64,000 bases of DNA. It comes from SIG455 sp045646385 (lineage in GTDB: Bacteria; Bacillota; Clostridia; UMGS1810). The stretch spans positions 104,471-168,470 of the forward strand of contig JAZRKQ010000016.1 of the NCBI GenBank assembly GCA_045646385.1, given 5' to 3'. This document shows, piece after piece, positions 52,440-61,071 of this stretch; the first letter of the stretch is position 1, and each line of letters starts with the position of its first letter. A model generated the notes under the pieces. The model searched no databases and was not told where the DNA came from. It saw nothing but the letters and a program-made list of their open reading frames with translations. The position numbers and the translations under genes were made by a program.

Positions 52440-53149
52440 ATTGATACCTCAATTGCTTCTTTTAGCGAAATAGTATTTGTATAATATGCTTTTCCAATTA
52501 TTGCTCCGTACATATTCATTCGTTTGAGATTAATTATATCATCGATAGATGAAACACCTCCGGAAGCAATAATATCAATTTGAAATTTATCTGAAAGTTC
52601 TTTATAGAGGGGAATATTTGTACCTTGCATTGCACCATCTTTTGAAATGTCGGTACAAATTACTGTTTTTACACCCATGTGCTGCATTTTTTGCATAAAC
52701 TCATCAAAAGAATATTTACTTTTTTCTGTCCATCCTTTGATTGCTACATATCCGTCTTTGATGTCAACACCAACAGCAATTTTATCAGAATAAGTATTAA
52801 GTGCCTCAATTAAAAATTTCTCATCAGTAACAGCGGCAGTTCCTAAAATAACTCTATTTACACCAATATCTATGTATTTTTTGATTACTTCCATCGAACG
52901 TATGCCACCTCCGACTTCAGTAAACATTTGTGTATTCTCTACAATGTTTCTAATTACATTAATATTAGGTGTTTCCCCTGTTTTTGCACCTTCCAAATCC
53001 ACAATATGTATATATTCCGCGCCCTGCTTTTTAAAATCAAGAGCAATTTCAAGCGGATTATCAGAATATATAGTCATATTATTATAATCACCCTTGTAAA
53101 GTCTTACCGCTTTACCGTTATATAAATCTATTGCAGGGAAAATCTTCAT
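52436..53149 (-). CDS. hisA: ProFAR isomerase
   Basis: A 237-residue half-barrel-repeat TIM barrel, sister of HisF. It has FPAIDLYNGKAVRLYKGDY with the catalytic Asp8, 'VGGGIRSMEVI', and 'TDISKDGAMQGTN' with the second aspartate. It converts ProFAR to PRFAR. It lies between hisH and hisF as in most his operons. Confidence 0.96.
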   Translation of the reverse strand: MKIFPAIDLYNGKAVRLYKGDYNNMTIYSDNPLEIALDFKKQGAEYIHIVDLEGAKTGETPNINVIRNIVENTQMFTEVGGGIRSMEVIKKYIDIGVNRVILGTAAVTDEKFLIEALNTYSDKIAVGVDIKDGYVAIKGWTEKSKYSFDEFMQKMQHMGVKTVICTDISKDGAMQGTNIPLYKELSDKFQIDIIASGGVSSIDDIINLKRMNMYGAIIGKAYYTNTISLKEAIEVSI

Positions 53150-53166
53150 TTTTAAATTCCTTTCAA

Positions 53167-53778
53167 TTATAACTCACAAAATGCTTTCAATATGTTAAGT
53201 CCTACATCGCCGCTTTTTTCCGGATGAAACTGGCAACCATAAATATCATCTTTCTCAACTGACGCAGTTAATTCAGCACCATATTCAGAAATAGCACTTA
53301 CGCTATCATCACATTCTGTGCCATAAAATGAATGCACAAAATAAACAAAATCGCCATTATTAATATATTTAAAGATTTTTGAATTATTTATTTTAAAATT
53401 AAGAGAGTTCCAACCTATATGAGGGATTTTTAACTCAGCATCAATTACATCTGATATTGGGCGAACATTTCCTTTAATCAACCCTAATCCATCGTGTTCC
53501 CCATATTCATAACTTTTTTCAAACAATAACTGCATACCAAGGCATATTCCCATTATGGGTTTACCTTCGGCAGCCATTTCTTTTAAAAAATTAAATAATC
53601 CGCTTTTTTTTAGTTTATCTGCAGCATCACCAAATGCACCCACTCCCGGCAAAATAATTCTGTCTGCAGAACGGATTACCTCTTTATCATTAGTAACAAC
53701 GGAATCAACACCAATTTTATCTAAAGAACTTTTCAATGAAAATAAATTGCCAACTCCGTACTCGATAATGGCTACCAT
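53167..53778 (-). CDS. hisH: Imidazole glycerol phosphate synthase, glutaminase subunit
   Basis: A 203-residue class I glutamine amidotransferase. The nucleophile elbow is GICLGMQLLF and the late His-Glu pair lies in CQFHPEKSG. It feeds ammonia to HisF. Its ATG overlaps the hisB stop by one base. The start MVAIIEYGVGNL is typical. Confidence 0.95.
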   Translation of the reverse strand: MVAIIEYGVGNLFSLKSSLDKIGVDSVVTNDKEVIRSADRIILPGVGAFGDAADKLKKSGLFNFLKEMAAEGKPIMGICLGMQLLFEKSYEYGEHDGLGLIKGNVRPISDVIDAELKIPHIGWNSLNFKINNSKIFKYINNGDFVYFVHSFYGTECDDSVSAISEYGAELTASVEKDDIYGCQFHPEKSGDVGLNILKAFCEL

Positions 53779-54365
53779 TACAGTACCCCTTTCGTAGATG
53801 GAATTTCATTTGCGTTTTCTAAATCAATAGAAATTGCCTGTTTGATTGATTTTGCAACAGATTTAAATGCACCTTCAATAATATGGTGCGAATTTGTTCC
53901 GTTTAACTTTTTTATGTGAAGAGCACATTCGCAATTTCTTACAAAACCATAGAAAAATTCCTCTACTAATTCAGTATCAAAGTCGCCTACTTTTTCTGTT
54001 GGAATATCTAAGTCATACGAAAGTATCCCTCTGCCCGATAAGTCAATTGCGCTTAAAATCAATGCTTCATCCATTGGTAAGATAAAATTGCCATAACGTA
54101 CAATTCCTTTTTTATCACCTAAAGCATTTTTTATTGCAGTACCTAAACATATGCCAATATCTTCAACTGTATGGTGATAATCAACATCAATATCACCATC
54201 ACACATAACATTAAGACCTATTCCAGAGTGCTTTGAAAAAAGCGTAAGCATATGATTTAAAAAAGCACAACCCGTATTAATGCTTGTATCTTCTGTAGAA
54301 TCAAGATTAATTCTAAGGTTTATCTGAGTTTCAAGTGTATTTCTTGTAATTTCGGCAGTTCTCAT
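53778..54365 (-). CDS. hisB: Imidazoleglycerol-phosphate dehydratase
   Basis: A 195-residue monofunctional IGPD. It shows the metal-binding motifs GCAFLNHMLTLFSKHSG, DVDYHHTVEDIGICLG, and later 'NSHHIIEGAFKSVAK'. The histidinol-phosphatase domain of the E. coli fusion is absent, and no separate phosphatase is in the operon. I prefer the ATG at 54365: AAAGGAA ends directly at an upstream ATG (54374), which is too close to be used. Confidence 0.95.
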   Translation of the reverse strand: MRTAEITRNTLETQINLRINLDSTEDTSINTGCAFLNHMLTLFSKHSGIGLNVMCDGDIDVDYHHTVEDIGICLGTAIKNALGDKKGIVRYGNFILPMDEALILSAIDLSGRGILSYDLDIPTEKVGDFDTELVEEFFYGFVRNCECALHIKKLNGTNSHHIIEGAFKSVAKSIKQAISIDLENANEIPSTKGVL

Positions 54366-54378
54366 TTCTTTCATTCCT

Positions 54379-55431
54379 TTATATAATATTTTGGAGCACA
54401 GAAATCATACTTTCCATTTGTTCTCTGCTACCTACAGTAATACGATTATAATCTTTTATTCGTGATTTGTCAAAGTGTCTAACCAAAATATTGTTATCAC
54501 GAAGTTTTTGATATATTTCTTGTCCGGGAATACTTTTGTGTTTAGCAAAAATAAAATTTGCCTTTGAATCAGTACACTCAAATCCTAACATATTAAGTTT
54601 TTCAGAAGTATACTCACGTGTGCGTATTATTTCTTCGCAGTTCTTTTGCGTGTATTCTTCATCACAAAGTATCCCTATACCTGCAGCCATTGTCATTGAA
54701 TTAATATTGTATGGATTTGTACTGTATTTAATTGTATTCAAATCATTTATAAGTTCTTCACAGGCAACACCAAAGCCTAATCTTGCACCGGCAAATGAAC
54801 GTGATTTTGAAAATGTTTGTGTTACCAGAAGATTATCGTATCTGTCTATCAAACTAACAGCACTTTCCGCACCAAAATCAACATATGCCTCATCAATAAC
54901 AACTAAATTATCGGGATTTGATGAAACTATACTCTCAATATCAAAAAGTGACAATGCAATTCCAGTAGGAGCATTAGGGTTTGCTATAAAAATATTTTTG
55001 TTTATTCCGATATAATCCTCTACATTTATTGTGAAATCGTCATTCAACGGAATTTGTTTGTACGGTACACCGTTTAGTTCAGCAAAAACAGGATAAAACC
55101 CATATGTGATATCAGGAAAAACAACGGGAGAATTTTTATCGCAAAATGCCATAAAAGCAAAATTTAAAATTTCGTCAGAACCATTAGTAGCAAGAACCTG
55201 AGTTGGCTTTACCTTTAAAGTTACTGCCAATGCTTTATGTAATTCATATGCTGTAGGGTCAGAGTACAAATTCAATTTTTTTGCTGCCTGCATTGCCATT
55301 TCTGTCGCTTTTTCCGAAGGTGGATACGGGGATTCATTTGTATTTAATTTAATAAGATTATCTACCTTTGGTTGTTCACCAGGTGTGTATGCAACAAGAT
55401 TTTTGTGCTTTTCCGAAAAAAATCTGCTCAT
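54379..55431 (-). CDS. hisC: Histidinol-phosphate aminotransferase
   Basis: A 350-residue fold-type-I PLP aminotransferase. It shows NTNESPYPPS, 'NGSDEILNFAFMAFC', 'IANPNAPTGIA', 'VIDEAYVDFG' and the PLP lysine in TFSKSRSFAGARLG. ATG 55431 fits GAGGAG and is four bases from the hisD stop. It transfers an amino group to imidazole acetol phosphate. Confidence 0.94.
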   Translation of the reverse strand: MSRFFSEKHKNLVAYTPGEQPKVDNLIKLNTNESPYPPSEKATEMAMQAAKKLNLYSDPTAYELHKALAVTLKVKPTQVLATNGSDEILNFAFMAFCDKNSPVVFPDITYGFYPVFAELNGVPYKQIPLNDDFTINVEDYIGINKNIFIANPNAPTGIALSLFDIESIVSSNPDNLVVIDEAYVDFGAESAVSLIDRYDNLLVTQTFSKSRSFAGARLGFGVACEELINDLNTIKYSTNPYNINSMTMAAGIGILCDEEYTQKNCEEIIRTREYTSEKLNMLGFECTDSKANFIFAKHKSIPGQEIYQKLRDNNILVRHFDKSRIKDYNRITVGSREQMESMISVLQNII

Positions 55432-55435
55432 TTTT

Positions 55436-56710
55436 TCACTCCTCAAGTCTTATTACAGCGCTTTTGGCATGTGCTGTAAGACCTTCTTTTGTTGCAAAAT
55501 ATTCTACATCATAAGCAATATTTCTAAGTGCATCTTTTGTATAGTAAGTATACTGACTTTTTTTAACAAAATCGTCTACAGATAATGGACTCGAAAATCT
55601 CGCAGTACCGCTTGTAGGTAATGTGTGGTTGGGACCAGCCATATAATCGCCAAGCGCTTCGGGGCAGTTTCTGCCCATAAAAATGCTTCCTGCATGCTTA
55701 ATTTGGTCTAAATAATCAAATGGGTTATCAACGCAAATTTCTAAATGTTCAGGGGCAATTTCGTTTGAGATTTCAATTGAAGTTTCTAAATCTTTTACAA
55801 CTATTATTTTTCCATTATTATCTATAGAAGTTCTTGCAATTTCTCTACGTTCCAGCATTGGAATCTGATTTTCAAGTTCTTCGCTTACTTTTTCAGCAAA
55901 ATCTAACGAGTCAGTAACCAAAACAGCACTTGCCATTTTGTCATGCTCTGCCTGAGATAGTAAATCGGCGGCCGCATATTTCGGATTGGTTTTTGAATCC
56001 GCAATAATCAATATTTCACTTGGTCCTGCAATCATATCGATTGAAACCTGACCAAAAACTTGTTTTTTTGCTTCAGCAACAAATTTATTGCCGGGTCCTA
56101 CAATTTTATCCACTTTAGGTATAGATTCAGTACCATATGAAAGTGCTGCAACTGCTTGAGCACCGCCCACTTTATAAATTTTATCTACACCCGCAACGTG
56201 AGCAGCGGCTAGTATTACAGGATTGATTTTCCCCTCGCTATTTGGAGGAGAAACCATAACAACCTCTTTGCAACCTGCAATTTTTGCCGGTATTGAATCC
56301 ATAAGTACGGTAGAAGGATATGCCGCAGTGCCGCCCGGAACGTATAATCCAACCTTATCGATTGGCGTAATTTTTTGACCTGTAACAACACCATTTTCTT
56401 CAGATATTATATAACTTGTTCGCACCTGTTTTTCATGAAAAGCACGTATATTTTTTGCGGCACGTTCAAGGATACGTATAAATTCCGGTTCAATTGATTT
56501 CACAGCATTATCAATCTCCTCGTCTGTTACACGCAAAGAAGAAAGATTTGCTTTGTCAAATTTTTCTGCATATTTATATAATGCACTATCTCCGTTTATT
56601 CTTACATTTTCAATTATATCTGCAACGATTTCTTCTACATTATCTGCATCTTCCTGACGAGCAAATATTTCTTCGTTACTGATATTACCATATTCAAGAA
56701 TTTTAATCAT
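55436..56710 (-). CDS. hisD: Histidinol dehydrogenase
   Basis: A 424-residue enzyme catalysing the last two oxidations to histidine. It contains KVGLYVPGGTAAYPSTVLM, 'VGPGNKFVAEAK', 'DMIAGPSEILIIAD', 'SQAEHDKMA' (catalytic His) and 'GPNHTLPTSGTARF'. The start overlaps the hisG stop by one base. Length is normal. Confidence 0.96.
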   Translation of the reverse strand: MIKILEYGNISNEEIFARQEDADNVEEIVADIIENVRINGDSALYKYAEKFDKANLSSLRVTDEEIDNAVKSIEPEFIRILERAAKNIRAFHEKQVRTSYIISEENGVVTGQKITPIDKVGLYVPGGTAAYPSTVLMDSIPAKIAGCKEVVMVSPPNSEGKINPVILAAAHVAGVDKIYKVGGAQAVAALSYGTESIPKVDKIVGPGNKFVAEAKKQVFGQVSIDMIAGPSEILIIADSKTNPKYAAADLLSQAEHDKMASAVLVTDSLDFAEKVSEELENQIPMLERREIARTSIDNNGKIIVVKDLETSIEISNEIAPEHLEICVDNPFDYLDQIKHAGSIFMGRNCPEALGDYMAGPNHTLPTSGTARFSSPLSVDDFVKKSQYTYYTKDALRNIAYDVEYFATKEGLTAHAKSAVIRLEE

Positions 56711-57342
56711 CAGTTGTCACCTCCAACGATTTGATTGCTAAGGTCAAGTGTAAGTGCACGTATCTGAGTTTCTTTGAATTTATAACTTGATTTATTTGCA
56801 ATAAGGCGTGCACTTATTGGAACAATATTTTCAAACACCTGTAAGTTATTTTCTTTTAAAGTGCTTCCTGTTTCTACAATATCTACGATTACATCAGAAA
56901 GTTCTAAAATGGGGGCAATTTCAATCGAACCGTTTAAATGTATGATATCGATATCTCTACCCTTTTTGCTATAATAATTTTTTGCAATATTTGCAAACTT
57001 TGTAGCAACTTTCAGCGTTTTTTTAGTGTCATCTCGAAAATCTGCCTTTGCTGCAACAGCCATTCTGCATTTGCCGATATCAAGGTCAAGTAATTCGTAT
57101 ATATCGGGCTCGTATTCCAACAAAATATCTTTGCCGCAAACACCTATATCTGCAGCGCCACGTTCTACGTAAATTGCAACATCAGATGGCTTTACCCAGA
57201 AATATCTTACGCCTCTTTCAATATTTTCAAATATAAGTTTTCTATTGTTTTCTTTTATAGATGGGCATTCAAAACCGGCTTTTTCAAACATATCGTATAC
57301 TTTTTGCCCAAGCCTGCCTTTAGGCAATGCCACATTAAGCAT
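56710..57342 (-). CDS. hisG: ATP phosphoribosyltransferase, short form
   Basis: A 210-residue short-type HisG without the C-terminal regulatory domain. Motifs: MLNVALPKGRLG, 'DVAIYVERGAADIGVCGKDIL', and 'DIVETGSTLKENNL' (PRPP loop). It requires HisZ, whose gene lies directly upstream and overlaps it by eight bases. I choose ATG 57342 from family starts; a GTG at 57366 is possible but would add an atypical N-terminus. No good ribosome site precedes it, so it is probably coupled to hisZ. Confidence 0.93.
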   Translation of the reverse strand: MLNVALPKGRLGQKVYDMFEKAGFECPSIKENNRKLIFENIERGVRYFWVKPSDVAIYVERGAADIGVCGKDILLEYEPDIYELLDLDIGKCRMAVAAKADFRDDTKKTLKVATKFANIAKNYYSKKGRDIDIIHLNGSIEIAPILELSDVIVDIVETGSTLKENNLQVFENIVPISARLIANKSSYKFKETQIRALTLDLSNQIVGGDN

Positions 57343-58459
57343 TGGCTTCAATGATTTCGACCCCACTTCCGTTAAATTTTAATAATTGTTTATATTTCGT
57401 ATTTTCAGGTATCTGTTTAACAGCAACTACACTTTTTCCGGATGAAATAAGATTTTCAACCGCATTATTTAAATTGACTATATTATCATCGTTTTCATAT
57501 AGAATTACACTATCGATGTCATATTGAATATTACTTGCATAAAAACGATCCAGCATATCAAGATATATAGCAAATCCAATTGCTTTACTGTCAATACGCA
57601 TCTTTTTCATAAGATTATCGTATTGACCACCTGATAATACCCACGAAGATACACCTTTTATAAATCCTTTAAAAACAAATCCGTTATAATAATGATTATC
57701 ACTAATTACAGAAAAGTCAATTCGTATTTTATCAGAAAGACCTGAGTTTTCAATAAGTGTTACTATTTGCTCAAGTTCGCTTACTGCGGCTGAACATTCA
57801 GCAGGAACAATTTTCTTAATTTCGTCTAATGTTTTATCAAGTTCTCCATATAAAGAGATAAGTTTTTTTAGTTTTTCACATGATTCAATATCCACTTCAT
57901 TTTGTGAACATATTTCATTAATACCATGAACATTTTTTTCGCCAATACATTTAAGTATTTCTTTTTTTGCTTTATTATCTAAACCGAACGAATCAATCAT
58001 ATTTAAAATTATGTCCATATTAGATAAATCAAGCACATAATCATCCGATATACTTTCAAGGCTCTTGGCAGCCATCATAATTGTTTCAAAAATATTATAT
58101 GTATCAATATCGCCAATGCACTCAAGACCTACTTGCATTAATTCTTTAAAACTATTGGTCCCCTTACTTACACGATAAACATTTTCATCATAAAAAACTT
58201 TTTTAATCTGACCTTTTTTACAGTCAGTATTTTTAATTATTGATAAAGTTACATCGGGCTTCAGAGCCATAAGCTTTCCGTCAGTATCAGTAAAGGTAAT
58301 AATATTTTCAGATACAAGAAAATCTTTATTTCTAACATATAAATCATATTCTTCAAATTTACTCATTTTAAATTGAGAATATCCATATTTTTTATAAAGC
58401 GAACGCATTTTAAAAATTATTTCTTCATCGCCATTTATTACAGAATAATTTATGCTCAT
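57335..58459 (-). CDS. hisZ: ATP phosphoribosyltransferase regulatory subunit
   Basis: A 374-residue class II aminoacyl-tRNA synthetase-like protein (HisRS paralogue) needed by short HisG for activity and histidine feedback. It has 'LMALKPDVTLSIIKN' and 'VYRVSKGTNSFKELMQVGLECIG', and the C-terminal 'SWVLSGGQYDNLMKKM', but no anticodon-binding domain. Its position in the his operon decides for HisZ over a true HisRS. It overlaps the repressor-like gene upstream by four bases. Confidence 0.92.
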   Translation of the reverse strand: MSINYSVINGDEEIIFKMRSLYKKYGYSQFKMSKFEEYDLYVRNKDFLVSENIITFTDTDGKLMALKPDVTLSIIKNTDCKKGQIKKVFYDENVYRVSKGTNSFKELMQVGLECIGDIDTYNIFETIMMAAKSLESISDDYVLDLSNMDIILNMIDSFGLDNKAKKEILKCIGEKNVHGINEICSQNEVDIESCEKLKKLISLYGELDKTLDEIKKIVPAECSAAVSELEQIVTLIENSGLSDKIRIDFSVISDNHYYNGFVFKGFIKGVSSWVLSGGQYDNLMKKMRIDSKAIGFAIYLDMLDRFYASNIQYDIDSVILYENDDNIVNLNNAVENLISSGKSVVAVKQIPENTKYKQLLKFNGSGVEIIEANA

Positions 58460-58755
58460 TTTTTTGCCTCCCAGTCATTCCTTTTTGAGAGTATGGTTTT
58501 ATACCCACCATTGCCGTACATAAGGCACCTGTTTACACGGCTTATAGTTGCAGTGCTGGCCCCAGTTTCTTCACAAATTTCATTATAACTTTTGCCCTTA
58601 TCAAGCATAATAGCAACTTCGTATCGCTGAGAAATATCCTGAAGTTCTTTTACTGTAAAAATATCTTCAAAAAATATTTTACATTCTTCTGTACTTTCCA
58701 GACTTAAAATAGCATTATAAAGATTTTCGGTTTTATTGAAATCAAACTTTTTCAT
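58456..58755 (-). CDS. TrpR/YerC-family repressor, likely histidine operon regulator
   Basis: A 99-residue helical protein of the YerC/YecD (TrpR-like) family. Its helix-turn-helix reads SYNEICEETGASTATISRVNRCLMYG, and the first half carries 'LTVKELQDISQRYEVAIMLDKGKS'-like helices (seen at about residues 34-57). Proteins of this family have been proposed as the his operon repressor HisR in Firmicutes. It is the first gene of the his operon, and inverted repeats overlap the promoter just upstream, consistent with autoregulation. Confidence 0.85.
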   Translation of the reverse strand: MKKFDFNKTENLYNAILSLESTEECKIFFEDIFTVKELQDISQRYEVAIMLDKGKSYNEICEETGASTATISRVNRCLMYGNGGYKTILSKRNDWEAKK

Positions 58756-58775
58756 TTCTTCATCCGCCTTTCACT

Positions 58776-58817
58776 TTATCACTTTACTATGATAACACAA
58801 TAAATTGTGAAAGTCAA
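58776..58817 (-). promoter_or_regulatory. Promoter and candidate operator of the his operon
   Basis: On the minus strand TTGACT (58812-58817), 17 bases, TATCAT (58789-58794). The perfect palindrome CACAAT-TT-ATTGTG (58796-58809) fills the spacer. TTATCA-N8-TGATAA (58776-58795) overlaps the -10 box. Either is well placed for a TrpR-like repressor. Confidence 0.6.
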
Positions 58818-58868
58818 CAATAATTTAATAAAATATATTAAATGTAATAAACTCTTTTTTGTAAAAGA

Positions 58869-58897
58869 TTGACAATTACTTAGTTATATGTTATACT
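58869..58897 (+). promoter_or_regulatory. SigA-type promoter of the Dabb gene
   Basis: TTGACA, 17 bases, TATACT; the ATG is 27 bases downstream after GGAGGAG. Confidence 0.75.
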
Positions 58898-58923
58898 TTC
58901 AAATATTTAAGGAGGAGTTTATT

Positions 58924-59223
58924 ATGGTAAAACACGTAATATTATGGAATTTGAAAGAATATGCTGCAGATGAAAAAGCAAAAATCAAAGCAGAGATTAA
59001 AGAAAGTCTTGAGGCACTTAAAGGTAAAATCGACGGATTGCTGGAAATCAAAGTATATACTGAAGGATTACAGTCTTCAAATGCAGATTTGATGCTGGAC
59101 TCTACATTTGTTGATGAATCGGCTTTAAAAGGTTACGCAACACATCCTGAACACGTTGCCGTAGCAGATACAAAGGTACGACCTTTTACTGCATCAAGAA
59201 GTTGCCTTGATTTTGAAATTTAA
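58924..59223 (+). CDS. Dabb (stress-responsive alpha/beta barrel) domain protein
   Basis: A 99-residue single-domain protein of the Dabb family, with MVKHVILWNLKEYA at the start and 'LKGYATHPEHVAVADTKVRPF' near the end. The His of 'THPEHV' is conserved in the family. Dimeric ferredoxin-like Dabb proteins are found in stress responses and some biosynthetic cyclases; no specific role can be read here. ATG 58924 fits GGAGGAG. A perfect terminator follows. Confidence 0.88.
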   Translation: MVKHVILWNLKEYAADEKAKIKAEIKESLEALKGKIDGLLEIKVYTEGLQSSNADLMLDSTFVDESALKGYATHPEHVAVADTKVRPFTASRSCLDFEI

Positions 59224-59240
59224 TTAAGATTTAAAACTAA

Positions 59241-59268
59241 AACCCCTTGAATATAAATTCAAGGGGTT
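59241..59268 (+). terminator. Terminator after the Dabb gene
   Basis: AACCCCTTGAAT, ATAA, ATTCAAGGGGTT: a perfect 12-bp stem with only a weak T-run. Confidence 0.75.
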
Positions 59269-59387
59269 AATTCTTACTCCCACTCTAACATCACTTTTGT
59301 TTTGACCGTAAATTTAGGTCTAAATAGTGCGTTTTCGTGCTGTTTCAGCACGAAAATTCTACCCATTCCACCCATTCAACAGGAAAA

Positions 59388-59418
59388 GTGTTGTCAAAAA
59401 GTGTTGTCAGTGTTGTCA
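59388..59418. repeat. Three short direct repeats GTGTTGTCA
   Basis: Copies at 59388, 59401 and 59410; the last two are directly adjacent. Two ACCCATTC copies lie just upstream at 59361 and 59370. Confidence 0.7.
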
Positions 59419-59508
59419 GCACTTTTTTATTATTCACAAGCGATAATATCAAGTGCCTTTGTTGTCTATTATTATATCACATTCAATTTGAAAAATCAAG
59501 ACAAATAA

Positions 59509-59535
59509 AAACAGCACCTTGAAAAAGTGCTGTTT
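59509..59535 (-). terminator. Terminator of the methyltransferase gene
   Basis: AAACAGCAC/GTGCTGTTT, 9-bp stem. Read on the minus strand it is followed by a T-rich stretch, 41 bases after the stop of the gene above. Confidence 0.7.
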
Positions 59536-59575
59536 CAAAATTTTAAGTTATATGCTAATGCTGATAAAATGATAT

Positions 59576-60292
59576 TTACTTCTTTTTAAGTACTATTGCA
59601 ATAAAATTAAGATATTTTCCACCGCCTGCGTTCATTGCTTTTCTATCCCCAACAGCATATTCATTCTCCTGTTGGAGCCAGTCATTCCATACTTCCTCGT
59701 TGCTTTCCATTTCTTTTATAGAAAGAACTTCTGCATTTCGGCAAGCACTAATGATTTTTGTCCAATAATCAATATCGTGTATATAATCAAGTTGTTCAGG
59801 TGTCCAAGATAATAAAAGTTCTTGCGGTAATTTGTCGTGGCAATCTTTTTTCATGCCAGGAACAGCGATATAAATATATCCTCCGCTTTTTACAAATGGC
59901 AAGAGTTTATCATCTAGATAACTAGTGTCTCGTCCGAAATAATTATAGGAATCCGTGCTGATAACGGAGTCAAAAAATTCTTCTTCAAATGGCAAATTTG
60001 TTGCATCGGCTTTAATTGGAACAATCTGTTCATATCTCAACCCCATTGACTCAAAAAACAAGGCATTTTCCTGTGGATTACTCCACAAATCTGTTGCATA
60101 TACTTTAAATCCGTATTCTTTCGCAAGAAATACACTTGTTAATCCTTGTCCGCTACCCAAATCACAAATAACAGCATTTTTCTTAATATTATGATTAATT
60201 AACAGTTCTTCCAGTAATTTAACAGGATTCGGACCCATTATTTTTTTCAATAAGTCTGGTGTATTATATTTTTTACTTTTTTCATATTTCAT
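59576..60292 (-). CDS. SAM-dependent class I methyltransferase
   Basis: A 238-residue methyltransferase. Motif I is VICDLGSGQGLTSVFLA (about residues 41-57), with YATDLW and 'LPFEEEFFDSVISTDSYNYFG' as motifs II and IV. The target is unknown; the pattern is that of small-molecule methyltransferases (UbiE/type 11). AAAGGAG precedes the ATG. It is the last of four minus-strand genes in the accessory segment. Confidence 0.85.
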   Translation of the reverse strand: MKYEKSKKYNTPDLLKKIMGPNPVKLLEELLINHNIKKNAVICDLGSGQGLTSVFLAKEYGFKVYATDLWSNPQENALFFESMGLRYEQIVPIKADATNLPFEEEFFDSVISTDSYNYFGRDTSYLDDKLLPFVKSGGYIYIAVPGMKKDCHDKLPQELLLSWTPEQLDYIHDIDYWTKIISACRNAEVLSIKEMESNEEVWNDWLQQENEYAVGDRKAMNAGGGKYLNFIAIVLKKK

Positions 60293-60315
60293 TGATAGTT
60301 CTCCTTTGCTTGATA

Positions 60316-60963
60316 TTATTTTTTTATACTAACGAAACGATATATCATTACAAGTCCTACACTGAATAAAGCACCGCCGATAATATCGGAAAACCAATGA
60401 ACACCCGAAACAAGCCTGCCAATTACCATAAAAATAATAAATGCAGTAATTACAAAGGCGACACAGCGTTTGAGGGCATAGCACTTGATACGAGCATTTA
60501 ACTGCATTATGGCAGTCGGCATCACACACATCACAAGCATTGTTGTTGATGATGGATATGAGGCTTCCAAATTTCCGTTAATCAATATAGGTCTATAATT
60601 TACGACAAACATTTCAAAGAGGATATATGCCACCATTACAACAATATAGAATACGCCAAGAACAAGGATATTGTAATCAACCTTAAAGAGATTTTTTCTC
60701 TTAATCCATTGCACAAGCCCAAGTAAGCCAAACCCCATTATAAAACAAAGTGGAATAAGTCCAAGCCAATCTGTAATAGTGTATAGGGACATATTTACTC
60801 CTGTAATGTTGTGAATTGTTCTGTTAAGTGTTGCAAAGCCAACACTTGATTCTCGTGGTCCGATTGCTTGAACATCAATAAAGCGAATTGCTATCGTCCA
60901 TAACACAAATGCAACAAGCATACATACCCCAATACATAAATTTTTCTGATTTCCTTTTTTCAA
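60316..60963 (-). CDS. PAP2-superfamily membrane phosphatase with altered second motif
   Basis: A 215-residue six-helix protein of the PAP2 phosphatase family. The third motif, GRLVSGVHWFSDIIGG, keeps Arg, His and Asp. The first ('VNYRPILI') is shortened. The second reads YPSSTTM where the family has PSGH or PSSH, so the proton-donating histidine appears to be missing. It may be inactive or work differently. It starts with TTG at 60963 after AAAGG; no ATG is close. Confidence 0.78.
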   Translation of the reverse strand: MKKGNQKNLCIGVCMLVAFVLWTIAIRFIDVQAIGPRESSVGFATLNRTIHNITGVNMSLYTITDWLGLIPLCFIMGFGLLGLVQWIKRKNLFKVDYNILVLGVFYIVVMVAYILFEMFVVNYRPILINGNLEASYPSSTTMLVMCVMPTAIMQLNARIKCYALKRCVAFVITAFIIFMVIGRLVSGVHWFSDIIGGALFSVGLVMIYRFVSIKK

Positions 60964-61071
60964 TTTTAATCAACCTTTCTTTTGTGTATTTTGCTTTCGC
61001 CTAAACACACTTTACAAGAAGGTGAATAAAATCACAAGAAACAGGGCTTCACATCCTTGATACTTTTCGTA

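Larger units (their letters stand above)
59224..59575. other. Gene-poor junction with repeats and hairpins
   Basis: This stretch between the Dabb gene and the methyltransferase gene has no convincing gene. It holds two terminators. It also has an 11-bp perfect hairpin TTTTCGTGCTG/CAGCACGAAAA with a 3-base loop (59332-59356), two copies of ACCCATTC (59361, 59370) and three of GTGTTGTCA (59388, 59401, 59410). It has the look of a decayed gene end or an old insertion point. The genes beyond it are of accessory type. Confidence 0.55.

Noticed and set aside
59302..59522. Short frames with THSTHST and VVSVVS repeats
   Set aside because: No ribosome site and no usual protein composition; better read as remnant or repeat DNA.
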